64,000 bases of DNA from Alphaproteobacteria bacterium (GTDB taxonomy: Bacteria > Pseudomonadota > Alphaproteobacteria > Micropepsales > Micropepsaceae), in the NCBI GenBank assembly GCA_015654635.1, contig JAATGP010000057.1, positions 1 through 64,000 on the forward strand. Reading direction: 5' to 3'. Positions 32,074 to 40,520 of the stretch are shown here, piece after piece. Positions within the stretch are counted from its first letter, which is position 1; each line of letters opens with the position of its first letter. The notes under the pieces are model-generated. The model saw only the letters and a list, made by a program, of their open reading frames with translations. It ran no database searches and was not told the origin of the DNA. A program made the translations under genes and the position numbers.

Positions 32074-33380
32074 GCCAAGATGCTGACGAAGACCGCATCG
32101 TCAAAGTAAGCTGGCTGCCGCCTGGACTGCGCCCGCCCGGTGGCATGAGCGTGCGCCAGGAGCGGGTCTTCCTCCTCGTCGGCGTAGCCATGTTGTTCGC
32201 GGGCTACGATATGAACGTGTTCGGGCTCGCCGCGCCGCAAATTCAGGCAAGCCTCGGTATCCCCGAAGACAAACTCTCCCTCACCCTGTCGTTCATCCGT
32301 ATCGCCACGCTGGGGGCGCTGGTGCTGGCGTGGTCCGCCGACCTTGTGGGGCGACGGCGGCTGCTTCTGATCACGATTTTCGGCCAAGCGCTCGGAACGC
32401 TGGCAACGGCATTTGCGCAAGATTATTCGCAGTTTGTCTGGTGCCAGATCGTGACACGGATGTTCGGGTACGCCGAGGAAATGCTGTGTTATGTGGTGAT
32501 CGCCGAAGAAGTGGCGGCGGCAGCGCGGGGCTGGTCCACCGGCACGCTGGCAGCAATGAACTATTTGGGCGGCGGCGTCGCCTCGCTAGCGTTCGCTGCT
32601 GTGACCTTACTGCCCTATGGCTGGCGCAGCCTTTATATTATCGGCTCACTGCCGCTGTTCCTGATCGCTTATATGCGGCAGCGGCTGCCAGAGACGCAAC
32701 GCTTCGAGCTGCGCGAACAGCACCTCACGAAGTTGTCCTCGCGCATTGCCGCGGTTGTCGAACAGACGAGACTGCTGGCGCATGAATATCCTGGAAGGCT
32801 TACCGGAATCCTGATCGCCGCTGCGGCATTCGGCTTTGCGGTGTGGCCTGCGGAATTCCTATGGCCCAAGTATTTACAATCCGAATTCGGTTTTAAGCCT
32901 TATCAGACGACCTTGCTGATCATCCCTGGCGGACTTCTGGCCGTCGCCTTCAATATTCTGGCGGGGCGCCTCAGCGACCGCATCGGCAGGCGAATTACGG
33001 CCGTGGCCGGCTGCACGATATCCATGCTGGGCTTTGGCGCTTTCTATAGTGGGCTGCACCTGCCCTATCTGCCACTGACCTGGATCCCAGCCTTCATGGG
33101 CTTTTTGATCGCCGATGCGCTGATTGCGGGGCTTTCGGCCGAACTGGTTCCGACCGCTTACCGCGCCACGGTCTCGGGCCTGCGCTATCTGACAGCGATC
33201 CTGGCCGGGGCAGTCAGTCTGGCCCTCGAGGGTCTATTATATAATGTGTTTCATACCCACGGGCTGGCCGTGCTGGTGCTGATGGGCGCAATGCCGATCG
33301 CCATGATTGCCCTTCTCACATTGCCCGAACCCGCTGGGCTATCGCTGGAACAGATTTCTGAGGAACCCGGGTATGCATAA
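32070..33380 (+). CDS. Major facilitator superfamily transporter
   Basis: This is an inner-membrane permease of 436 residues with about 12 membrane segments. The loop between helices 2 and 3 has the MFS signature ([20 protein letters not shown]), and the second half repeats it ([15 protein letters not shown]). A cytoplasmic N-terminal tail of 28 residues ([20 protein letters not shown]) precedes the first helix. The pattern resembles the sugar/metabolite-proton symporter branch, but the substrate cannot be assigned. It is translationally coupled to ruvX through ATGA. It ends 93 bases before pyrB. Confidence 0.85.
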   Translation: MSQDADEDRIVKVSWLPPGLRPPGGMSVRQERVFLLVGVAMLFAGYDMNVFGLAAPQIQASLGIPEDKLSLTLSFIRIATLGALVLAWSADLVGRRRLLLITIFGQALGTLATAFAQDYSQFVWCQIVTRMFGYAEEMLCYVVIAEEVAAAARGWSTGTLAAMNYLGGGVASLAFAAVTLLPYGWRSLYIIGSLPLFLIAYMRQRLPETQRFELREQHLTKLSSRIAAVVEQTRLLAHEYPGRLTGILIAAAAFGFAVWPAEFLWPKYLQSEFGFKPYQTTLLIIPGGLLAVAFNILAGRLSDRIGRRITAVAGCTISMLGFGAFYSGLHLPYLPLTWIPAFMGFLIADALIAGLSAELVPTAYRATVSGLRYLTAILAGAVSLALEGLLYNVFHTHGLAVLVLMGAMPIAMIALLTLPEPAGLSLEQISEEPGYA

Positions 33381-33436
33381 AGGGTGGCTCGGCGGCCTGC
33401 CGCAGAGGAAATCTGTGGGCCGAGCCTTTGTCTGCC

Positions 33437-33464
33437 TTGCCCCTACCCTCCCGCCTGTTATAAG
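33437..33464 (+). promoter_or_regulatory. Candidate sigma-70-type promoter of pyrB
   Basis: TTGCCC (33437-33442) and TATAAG (33459-33464) are separated by 16 bases. The -10 ends nine bases before the pyrB ATG at 33474, so the message would have a leader of only two or three bases and no ribosome-binding site. The hexamers and spacing are nearly the same as those of rlmB. Confidence 0.45.
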
Positions 33465-33473
33465 CCGCCCCTG

Positions 33474-34436
33474 ATGAGCGAGGCACCCCAGCCAATCCTT
33501 CTGTCCAGCCATTTGCTTGGCATCGAAGGTCTATCCGTCGGTGAAATCACCGCCCTTTTGGACTTGGCCGATGAGTACGTTGCGCTCGGCAGAGCGAAGC
33601 AGAAAAAATCGCCTCTGCTCCGGGGCCGCACCGTCATCAACCTGTTCTTTGAACCCTCTACCCGCACCCAAAGCTCCTTCGAGTTGGCGGGCAAGCGCCT
33701 CGGCGCCGATGTCATGAACATGTCGGTGCGCACGTCGTCGGTAACCAAGGGTGAGACCCTGATCGATACCGCGACCACCCTGAACGCCATGCGGCCGGAC
33801 ATTCTTATCGTCCGCCATCAAAATTCCGGCGCCACCTCGATGCTGGCACGCAAAGTCGATTGCTGTGTCGTCAATGCGGGCGACGGGGCCCATGAGCATC
33901 CCACCCAGGCGCTGCTCGATGCCCTGACCATTCGCCGCCGGGGCCGCAACTTCGAAGGTTTGACCGTGGCGATTTGCGGTGACGTGCTGCACAGCCGGGT
34001 GGCGCGCTCCAATATCCACCTCCTCGCCAAGATGGGCGCCCGCGTGCGCCTGATCGGTCCCAAAACTCTCATGCCCGCTGCCGTTGCACGTTTCGGAGTC
34101 GAAACTTTCACGGACATGCGTGAGGGCTTGAAGGGCGTCGACATCGTGATGATGTTACGCTTGCAATTGGAGCGCATGAGCGGGGCCTTTGTGCCGTCCA
34201 CGCGCGAATATTTCCGCTATTGGGGGCTGGACCGCGAAAAGCTGAGCCACGCCAATCCCGGCGCACTGGTCATGCATCCCGGCCCGATGAACCGGGGCGT
34301 GGAAATCGACTCTGCCGTCGCCGACGATCTCGAAGTCAGCCTGATCCACGAGCAGGTAGAGATGGGTGTCGCCATCCGCATGGCGGTGCTCGACGCGCTC
34401 TCGCGTGGGCTTCCGGCAGGGGAGCGCACCATATGA
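33474..34436 (+). CDS. pyrB: Aspartate carbamoyltransferase catalytic subunit
   Basis: PyrB makes carbamoyl aspartate from carbamoyl phosphate and aspartate, the first pyrimidine-specific step. It has 320 residues. The carbamoyl-phosphate site [20 protein letters not shown] is intact, followed by [19 protein letters not shown], the HQNSGA-type loop and [18 protein letters not shown]. The aspartate-domain [11 protein letters not shown] and [13 protein letters not shown] come last. ATG 33474 is fixed by the promoter and by the family N-terminus; the frame is open to 33384. pyrC overlaps its stop codon. No pyrI regulatory subunit gene is nearby; in such operons a dihydroorotase-like PyrC often forms the complex. 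Confidence 0.95.
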   Translation: MSEAPQPILLSSHLLGIEGLSVGEITALLDLADEYVALGRAKQKKSPLLRGRTVINLFFEPSTRTQSSFELAGKRLGADVMNMSVRTSSVTKGETLIDTATTLNAMRPDILIVRHQNSGATSMLARKVDCCVVNAGDGAHEHPTQALLDALTIRRRGRNFEGLTVAICGDVLHSRVARSNIHLLAKMGARVRLIGPKTLMPAAVARFGVETFTDMREGLKGVDIVMMLRLQLERMSGAFVPSTREYFRYWGLDREKLSHANPGALVMHPGPMNRGVEIDSAVADDLEVSLIHEQVEMGVAIRMAVLDALSRGLPAGERTI

Positions 34437-35731
34437 GCCGCACCGTCTTTCACAATGCGCGGCTGATCGATCCGGCGAGCGGGCTTGATGCCATCGGCGG
34501 CTTGGTCGTCGAGGATGGCAAAATTGCCGATGCCGGTCCGCATCTGTTGGCCGAGATCAATCGTGACGATGCCGCGGTGATCGATTGTCAGGGTTTGGTC
34601 CTGGCGCCGGGCCTGATCGATATGCGCGTCTCTACCGGCGAGCCGGGCAGCGAACATCGCGAAACGCTGAAGAGCGCCAGCCGCGCCGCCGTGGCCGGCG
34701 GTGTCACCACGATCATCGTGATGCCCAACACCGATCCGGTGATCGATGAGCCGTCTCTGGTCGGTTTCATCCGCCGCCGCGCCGAAGCCACCGCCAGGGT
34801 GCGGGTGCTGCCCATGGCCGCCCTCACCCGCCACATGGCCGGCGAAGTGATGACGGAAATCGGCCTTCTCAAAGAAGCTGGCGCTGTGGCCTTCAGCGAT
34901 GGCGATCGCACCATTTCGAATACGCGCGTGCTGCGCCGGGCGCTGGCCTATGCCTCCGGCTTCGGCGTGCTGGTAGTGGGCCACGCCGAGGACCCCGACC
35001 TTACGGATGGCACCGCCGTTAATGAAGGCGAATATGCCATGCGGCTCGGCTTGCCTTCTGCCCCTGCGATGGCGGAGGTGATGATCGTCGAGCGCGATAT
35101 TCGCCTCGTGGAACTCACCGGCGCGCGTTACCACTTCGGCCAGATTTCCACTGCGGCCTCGCTTGAAGCCATCGCCAAAGCCAAGGCGCGCGGACTTCCC
35201 ATCACTTGCGGGGTCTCGGCGCATCATCTGGCGCTCAACGAACTCGATATCGGTACTTACTTCACCTTCATGAAGATGAAGCCTCCACTGCGAGCCGAAG
35301 CCGATCGCGCCGCGATGGTGGAAGGCGTCGCCTCCGGCATCATCGATGTGATCGTCTCCAGCCATGATCCGCAAGCCGCCGACACCAAGCGCCAGCCCTT
35401 TGCGCAAGCGGCCTTCGGCGCGGTGGGACTGGAAACCCTGCTGCCGGTGGCACTCAGCGTTTATCACGAAGATCGGGCCGATCTTCTGCACGTAATGAAG
35501 GCGCTGACCTGGGCACCGGCAAAAATCCTGGGACTTGAGAGCGGAACGCTCGCCAAGGGCGCGCCTGCCGACCTGGTACTTTTCGATCCCGACGCCCCTT
35601 TTGTTGTCGATCCCGAAAAACTGCATTCGCGCGCACGCAACACCCCTTTCAAAGGGCGGCACTTCCAAGGCCAAGCCATCAAAACCTATGTCGGCGGGGA
35701 ATGCGTCTTCGAGTGCGGAGCGTCTGCATGA
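34433..35731 (+). CDS. pyrC: Dihydroorotase-like protein paired with PyrB (PyrC', metal ligands altered)
   Basis: The protein has 432 residues of the amidohydrolase fold, as in the PyrC that accompanies PyrB. Where catalytic dihydroorotases have DxHxHxREPG, this protein reads [10 protein letters not shown]: Arg65 and Ser67 replace both zinc-binding histidines. Later positions are partly kept: [22 protein letters not shown] and [17 protein letters not shown]. This resembles the pseudo-dihydroorotase (PyrC') subunits that hold ATCase together in Pseudomonas, so the active dihydroorotase may be encoded elsewhere. ATG 34433 overlaps the pyrB stop (ATGA), and plsY overlaps its own stop the same way. 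Confidence 0.9.
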   Translation: MSRTVFHNARLIDPASGLDAIGGLVVEDGKIADAGPHLLAEINRDDAAVIDCQGLVLAPGLIDMRVSTGEPGSEHRETLKSASRAAVAGGVTTIIVMPNTDPVIDEPSLVGFIRRRAEATARVRVLPMAALTRHMAGEVMTEIGLLKEAGAVAFSDGDRTISNTRVLRRALAYASGFGVLVVGHAEDPDLTDGTAVNEGEYAMRLGLPSAPAMAEVMIVERDIRLVELTGARYHFGQISTAASLEAIAKAKARGLPITCGVSAHHLALNELDIGTYFTFMKMKPPLRAEADRAAMVEGVASGIIDVIVSSHDPQAADTKRQPFAQAAFGAVGLETLLPVALSVYHEDRADLLHVMKALTWAPAKILGLESGTLAKGAPADLVLFDPDAPFVVDPEKLHSRARNTPFKGRHFQGQAIKTYVGGECVFECGASA

Positions 35732-36345
35732 ACGGTATGACGGCCCTTTCTTGGACCGCTGCAGGGTATGCGACGCTGATCGGCTATGGGCTGGGCTCGA
35801 TTCCGTTTGGCCTGCTGATTACCTGGGCCGCAGGTCTAGGCGATGTGCGCAAGATCGGTTCGGGCAATATCGGTGCCACCAACGTGCTGCGCACCGGCAA
35901 GCGCTGGGCCGCGGCGCTGACTTTTCTGCTGGATGGCGGTAAGGGCGCCGTAGCCGTAGTGATCGCCGGATGGCTGTTCGGCGAGCCCGGTGCCATGATT
36001 GCAGGGCTTGCCGCTGTGCTTGGCCACATCTTTCCGGTCTGGCTTACATTCCGAGGCGGCAAAGGCGTCGCCACCATGATCGGCGTCTTGCTCGGGTTGG
36101 CTTGGCCGGTGGGGCTTTTGTTCATCGCCACTTGGATCGCGATGGCCTTGCTGTTTCGCATCTCTTCGCTCTCGGCTTTGACGGCAGCGGCGTTGGCGCC
36201 GGCTTACACCATGGTGTTTGGCGATCTCACGAGAGCCACATTCGCGCTTGTCTTGACGGTTATCTTATTCCTGACCCACCATGCCAACATCTTCCGCCTC
36301 TGGCATGGGCAAGAACCGCGCATCGGTAATAAGAAAACAGGCTGA
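35728..36345 (+). CDS. plsY: Glycerol-3-phosphate acyltransferase PlsY
   Basis: PlsY is an integral membrane enzyme that acylates glycerol-3-phosphate with acyl-phosphate, starting phospholipid synthesis. It has 205 residues and five or more membrane segments. The signature loops are GYGLGSIPFGLLI, KIGSGNIGATNVLRTGKRW, LLDGGKGAVAV and TFRGGKGVATMIGVLLGL, which hold the active-site and substrate residues. The C-terminal tail HHANIFRLWHGQEPRIG is typical. ATG 35728 overlaps the pyrC stop codon (ATGA), and dprA starts four bases after its own stop, so pyrB-pyrC-plsY-dprA looks like one operon. Confidence 0.95.
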   Translation: MNGMTALSWTAAGYATLIGYGLGSIPFGLLITWAAGLGDVRKIGSGNIGATNVLRTGKRWAAALTFLLDGGKGAVAVVIAGWLFGEPGAMIAGLAAVLGHIFPVWLTFRGGKGVATMIGVLLGLAWPVGLLFIATWIAMALLFRISSLSALTAAALAPAYTMVFGDLTRATFALVLTVILFLTHHANIFRLWHGQEPRIGNKKTG

Positions 36346-36349
36346 AGCC

Positions 36350-37459
36350 ATGTCCCGCACCCTCTCCGAGTTGGAACGCGTTCGGTGGTTACAACTGGCG
36401 CGAACGCCCAATGTCGGCCCGGTGACGTTCGCCCAATTGCTGGCACGCTTTGGATCGGTCGAGGCCGCGCTCAGCGAAGTCCCCCGCCTGGCCCGCTGGG
36501 GCGGAGGCGCGCCGCCCAAGGTTCCCGATGAAACCGCAATGCGGCGCGAAATCGAGGCGCTGGCCCGGCGCGGCGGCCGCATGATTGCCGCTTGCGAGAG
36601 CGATTTTCCCAAAGGCCTTGCGGCGCTCGACGCGCCACCGCCGATGATTTCGGTGCTTGGCCATACCGTGCTGCTGCAGCGGGAGATGATCGCCATGGTC
36701 GGCGCCCGCAATGCGTCAGCGCTGGGACGCAAGCTGGCCCAAACCCTCGCCCGCGATCTGTCGGAAGCAGGTTTGGTGGTGGTCTCCGGCATGGCGCGCG
36801 GAATTGACACGGCAGCCCATGAGGGCGCGCTCGCCAAAGGCACGGTCGCGGTGGTGGCGGGTGGCGTCGACAGCATTTATCCGCCGGAGAACAAACCGCT
36901 CTACGAAAAGCTGATCGCGGAGGGAGCCATCGTCTCCGAAATGGCACTTGGCGAAGCGCCGCAAGCACGCCATTTTCCCCGCCGCAACCGCCTCGTCTCC
37001 GGCATGGCTAGAGGCGTGGTGGTGGTCGAGGCCGCGGAAGGCTCCGGCTCGCTGATCACCGCAAGGCTGGCGCTCGAGCAAAACCGAGAGGTCTTTGCGG
37101 TACCTGGCTCGCCCCTCGACCCGCGCGCCAAAGGTACCAACCGCTTGCTGCGGGATGGGGCCGTGCTGACCGAGACGGCTGAGGACGTGCTCATAGTTCT
37201 GCGCCCCATCCTGGGCGTGGGCTTTGACGAGCCGCCCCGTGACACCCCCGTCGGTGTCGCAAACCTTTCCGAGGCCGAAATCGACCATATCCGGGCGGTG
37301 GTCGAGGAAGCCCTAGGGCCGGCGCCGCTTGCCATCGACGAGCTGATTCGGGTGTGCGGCGCCCCGGCCCAGGTGATTCTGGCGGTGCTCTTGGAACTGG
37401 AACTGGCAGGAAAGCTGACCCGTCACCCTGGCAACGCGGTTTCGTGGGCCGCAGCCTGA
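36350..37459 (+). CDS. dprA: DNA-processing protein DprA (Smf)
   Basis: DprA binds incoming single-stranded DNA and loads RecA during natural transformation, and is also present in non-competent bacteria. It has 369 residues. An N-terminal SAM-like domain (WLQLARTPNVGPVTFAQLL) precedes the Rossmann-like core. The core has MIAMVGARNASALGRKLA, VVSGMARGIDTAAHEGAL, AGGVDSIYPPENKPLY and the phosphate-binding RRNRLVSGMARGVVVVEA. A C-terminal winged helix (LAIDELIRVCGAPAQVIL) ends it. ATG 36350 lies four bases after the plsY stop. Its 3' end overlaps the convergent small gene at 37423. Confidence 0.94.
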   Translation: MSRTLSELERVRWLQLARTPNVGPVTFAQLLARFGSVEAALSEVPRLARWGGGAPPKVPDETAMRREIEALARRGGRMIAACESDFPKGLAALDAPPPMISVLGHTVLLQREMIAMVGARNASALGRKLAQTLARDLSEAGLVVVSGMARGIDTAAHEGALAKGTVAVVAGGVDSIYPPENKPLYEKLIAEGAIVSEMALGEAPQARHFPRRNRLVSGMARGVVVVEAAEGSGSLITARLALEQNREVFAVPGSPLDPRAKGTNRLLRDGAVLTETAEDVLIVLRPILGVGFDEPPRDTPVGVANLSEAEIDHIRAVVEEALGPAPLAIDELIRVCGAPAQVILAVLLELELAGKLTRHPGNAVSWAAA

Positions 37460-37608
37460 TTTTTTGCCTCCAGGGCGGCCAAGCTCAGCAAATGCGCCAG
37501 CAGGCTCTGATTTTGACTAAGCGCCAGCTTTCTCAGGGATTCTAGCATATCGAATGTATAATGGGCGGTTTCGGTAGGAGAAAGACCGTCTGGACGCTGC
37601 GTCGGCAT
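37423..37608 (-). CDS. Small helical hypothetical protein, 61 residues
   Basis: This is a short protein with a central amphipathic helix, TAHYTFDMLESLRKLALSQN, followed by LLAHLLSLAALEAKNQA. The pattern recalls small conserved proteins found near dprA/topA in related bacteria, but no function is known to me. ATG 37608 begins MPTQRPDGLSPTE; the frame is open to 37755 but that part is Cys/Phe-rich and covers the topA upstream region. The last 37 bases overlap the dprA 3' end in the opposite direction. No strong ribosome-binding site was seen. Confidence 0.55.
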   Translation of the reverse strand: MPTQRPDGLSPTETAHYTFDMLESLRKLALSQNQSLLAHLLSLAALEAKNQAAAHETALPG

Positions 37609-37815
37609 GGCATGCGATGAGCCCTGAATTGCTTTGCGGAAGCTATGGGAAGGCGTTACCGAATGCAACCTGAAGTAACAAAATCGACAAATTAGGCAAA
37701 AAATACAATTTTTCGTATTGAGTCCTCTCGAAATCGCGCGTTGACACCGTTCCACCCCTTCCCCCAGTGTCCGGCCTCCCTACATAACGCCTTACACATT
37801 TGAGTTCTGTACCTG

Positions 37816-40518
37816 ATGAAAGTTCTCGTTGTTGAATCGCCGGCCAAGGCGAAGACCATCAATAAGTACCTTGGCCCCGGCTATACCGTTCTGGCCAGCT
37901 TCGGCCATATCCGCGACCTGCCCCCAAAGGATGGTTCGGTGAGGCCCGATGAGGACTTCGCCATGTCCTGGCACGTGGACGAGCGGGCCCAAAAACGCAT
38001 CAAGGACATCGCCGACGCCTTAAAAGGCGCCGAGAAGCTTATCCTGGCCACTGACCCGGATCGCGAAGGCGAGGCCATTTCCTGGCATGTGCTGGAAGTC
38101 TTGAAACAAAAAAAGGCCCTCGGCAAAACCGATGTCGAGCGGGTGGTGTTTAACGCCATCACCAAAAATGCCGTGCTGGAGGCCATCGCCAACCCGCGCG
38201 AACTCAATGTCGAACTGGTCGATGCCTATCTCGCCCGCCGGGCACTTGACTATCTGGTCGGCTTCACCCTGTCTCCGGTGCTATGGCGCAAACTGCCGGG
38301 CGCCAAATCCGCCGGCCGGGTGCAATCGGTGGCGCTACGCTTGGTCGTCGACCGCGAGCTTGAAATCGAAGCCTTCAAGACCGACGAATATTGGACGGTC
38401 GATGCCCATGTCATCGCTTATGGTGCGGACGCGGCGCCCAAGCCCTTCGCGGCCCGGCTGACGCATCTTGCCGCCAAGAAGCTCGACAGACTCGGGATCG
38501 GCAGCGAAGCCGAAGCCAAAACGGCGGTCGAGGCCATCAAGAGCCGTAAATTCACGATCGGGTCGGTCGAATCCAAGCCGGTCAAACGTCACCCGGCCCC
38601 GCCTTTCATCACTTCAACCTTGCAGCAAGAGGCGGCGCGCAAGCTCGGCTTCTCGGCCAAACGGACAATGCAGGTCGCTCAGCACCTTTATGAAGGTGTC
38701 GATGTCGGCGGCGAGACGGTTGGTCTCATTACTTATATGCGTACCGACGGCGTCACCATGGACGGCAGCGCCGTCCATGAAGCGCGCCAAATGGCAGGCG
38801 AACGCTATGGCGAGCGCTATGTGCCGAAAGCGCCGCGCGTCTATACCTCGAAAGTGAAGAATGCGCAGGAAGCGCATGAGGCCATTCGACCGACCAGCTT
38901 CCATCGCACGCCGGAAACGGTCGCCAAGTATGTCGATAGCGACATGGCGCGATTGTATGAGCTGGTGTGGAAGCGGGCCATCGCCAGCCAGATGGAAAGC
39001 GCTGAGATGGAGCGCACCACCGTCGATGTAATCTCCACCGATTCCCAGGTGATCTTACGCGCCACGGGCAGCGTGGTGCTGTTCGACGGCTTTCTCACCC
39101 TTTATCAGGAAGGCCACGACGACGAGTCCGATGAGGACGGCAATCGCCTGCCCAAGGTCGCCGTTGGCAACCCCGCCACCATCGACAAGACTATCCCCGA
39201 GCAGCATTTCACCGAGCCGCCGCCGCGTTATTCGGAAGCGAGCTTGGTGCGTAAACTGGAAGAACTCGGCATCGGCCGCCCCTCCACTTATGCCTCCATT
39301 CTGTCGGTGTTGCGGGATCGCGCCTATGTCCGCATGGACCGAGGCCGTTTCATGCCCGAGGATAAGGGGCGCATTGTTACGGCGTTCTTGAAGAGCTTCT
39401 TCGCGCGCTATGTCGAGTACAGCTTCACCGCCGATCTTGAAGAAAAGCTCGACGAGGTCTCGGAGGGTTCGCTCGATTATAAGAAGCTCCTGGCCGATTT
39501 CTGGCGCGAATTCTCTGCCGCAATCGGCGAGACCAAGGATCTGAAAATATCCCAGGTCATCGATACGCTGAACGAGATCATCGGACCGCATATCTTCCCG
39601 CAGGAACCCGGCGGCGGCGATCCGCGTATTTGCCCGACCTGTGGCACTGGCCAATTGAGCCTGAAGCTAGGACGTTTCGGCGCGTTTGTTGGCTGTTCCA
39701 ACTATCCCGAATGCCGCTTTACCCGCCAACTCGGCCAGAAGAATGGCGAAGCCTCGGGCGATCCCAAGGTGCTCGGTACCTTCCCGGAGAGCGGCGAAGA
39801 AGTCTCGCTGCGCTCGGGCCGCTTCGGTCCTTATGTGCAGCTCGGCGAGGGCGAAAAGCCCAAGCGCCAAGGGCTGCCCAAGGGTACGGACGTCTCTGAT
39901 GTCGATCTAGAACTGGCGGTGAAATTGCTTTCGCTGCCGCGTGAAGTGGGCAAGCATCCCGAAACTGGGGAAGTCATCACCGCCAATTTCGGCCGCTTTG
40001 GACCTTATGTGGCACATGCTGGCAAATACGCTTCGCTGGAATCGCCGGATGATGTTTTCACCATCGGTCTCAACCACGCCGTTACCATTATTGCCGAAAA
40101 GGCCGCCAAGGGTGGCAGGCGCGGTCCAGAGCCGCTGAAGGAACTCGCCAATCCCGCTGGGGCTGCCATAAAAGTGATGAAGGGGCGCTATGGCGCGTAC
40201 GTCACCGACGGCACCACCAATGCTACTCTGCCCAAGGACTCCGAGCCTGAGGCGGTGACGCTGGAAGAAGCCCTGCGCCTGATTGCCGAACGCGTCGCCA
40301 AGGGCCCCTCGCCTAAGCAGAAGCTGAAAGCCGAAAAGGCTGCCAAGGCTGCTGCAAAAAAAGCGGCAGCCGCGCCGAAGGAAATCGCCAAAGGAGCGAA
40401 GGCACAAGCAAAAAAAGCAACGGTAAAAAAAGCCGTGGCGAAAAAGACTGTCGCCAAGAAGGCCATCGTGAAGAAAGCGGTGCCGAAAAAGAAAGCCGCT
40501 AAAGCGGCGGCGGAATAG
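37816..40518 (+). CDS. topA: DNA topoisomerase I
   Basis: This type IA topoisomerase relaxes negative supercoils. It has 900 residues. The TOPRIM domain opens MKVLVVESPAKAKTINKYLG and has ATDPDREGEAISWHV. The active-site tyrosine is Tyr307 in GLITYMRTDGV, with LEELGIGRPSTYASILSVL in the gate region. C-terminal zinc-ribbon-type repeats begin with CPTCGTGQLSLKLGRFGAF and its paired cysteines in GCSNYPEC; later repeats have lost their cysteines. The last 70 residues are a Lys/Ala tail (AVAKKTVAKKAIVKKAVPKK), probably disordered and DNA-binding. rnr follows after two bases, so they are cotranscribed. Confidence 0.96.
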   Translation: MKVLVVESPAKAKTINKYLGPGYTVLASFGHIRDLPPKDGSVRPDEDFAMSWHVDERAQKRIKDIADALKGAEKLILATDPDREGEAISWHVLEVLKQKKALGKTDVERVVFNAITKNAVLEAIANPRELNVELVDAYLARRALDYLVGFTLSPVLWRKLPGAKSAGRVQSVALRLVVDRELEIEAFKTDEYWTVDAHVIAYGADAAPKPFAARLTHLAAKKLDRLGIGSEAEAKTAVEAIKSRKFTIGSVESKPVKRHPAPPFITSTLQQEAARKLGFSAKRTMQVAQHLYEGVDVGGETVGLITYMRTDGVTMDGSAVHEARQMAGERYGERYVPKAPRVYTSKVKNAQEAHEAIRPTSFHRTPETVAKYVDSDMARLYELVWKRAIASQMESAEMERTTVDVISTDSQVILRATGSVVLFDGFLTLYQEGHDDESDEDGNRLPKVAVGNPATIDKTIPEQHFTEPPPRYSEASLVRKLEELGIGRPSTYASILSVLRDRAYVRMDRGRFMPEDKGRIVTAFLKSFFARYVEYSFTADLEEKLDEVSEGSLDYKKLLADFWREFSAAIGETKDLKISQVIDTLNEIIGPHIFPQEPGGGDPRICPTCGTGQLSLKLGRFGAFVGCSNYPECRFTRQLGQKNGEASGDPKVLGTFPESGEEVSLRSGRFGPYVQLGEGEKPKRQGLPKGTDVSDVDLELAVKLLSLPREVGKHPETGEVITANFGRFGPYVAHAGKYASLESPDDVFTIGLNHAVTIIAEKAAKGGRRGPEPLKELANPAGAAIKVMKGRYGAYVTDGTTNATLPKDSEPEAVTLEEALRLIAERVAKGPSPKQKLKAEKAAKAAAKKAAAAPKEIAKGAKAQAKKATVKKAVAKKTVAKKAIVKKAVPKKKAAKAAAE

Positions 40519-40520
40519 CG

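Noticed and set aside
34217..35674. Long minus-strand frame (about 485 codons) antisense to pyrC
   Set aside because: The translation is His/Gly-rich without family motifs. The plus strand encodes the dihydroorotase-like protein with overlapping start and stop signals.
37741..37796. TTGACA upstream of topA
   Set aside because: No -10 element lies 16-18 bases downstream; the nearest A/T-rich hexamer is 44 bases away.
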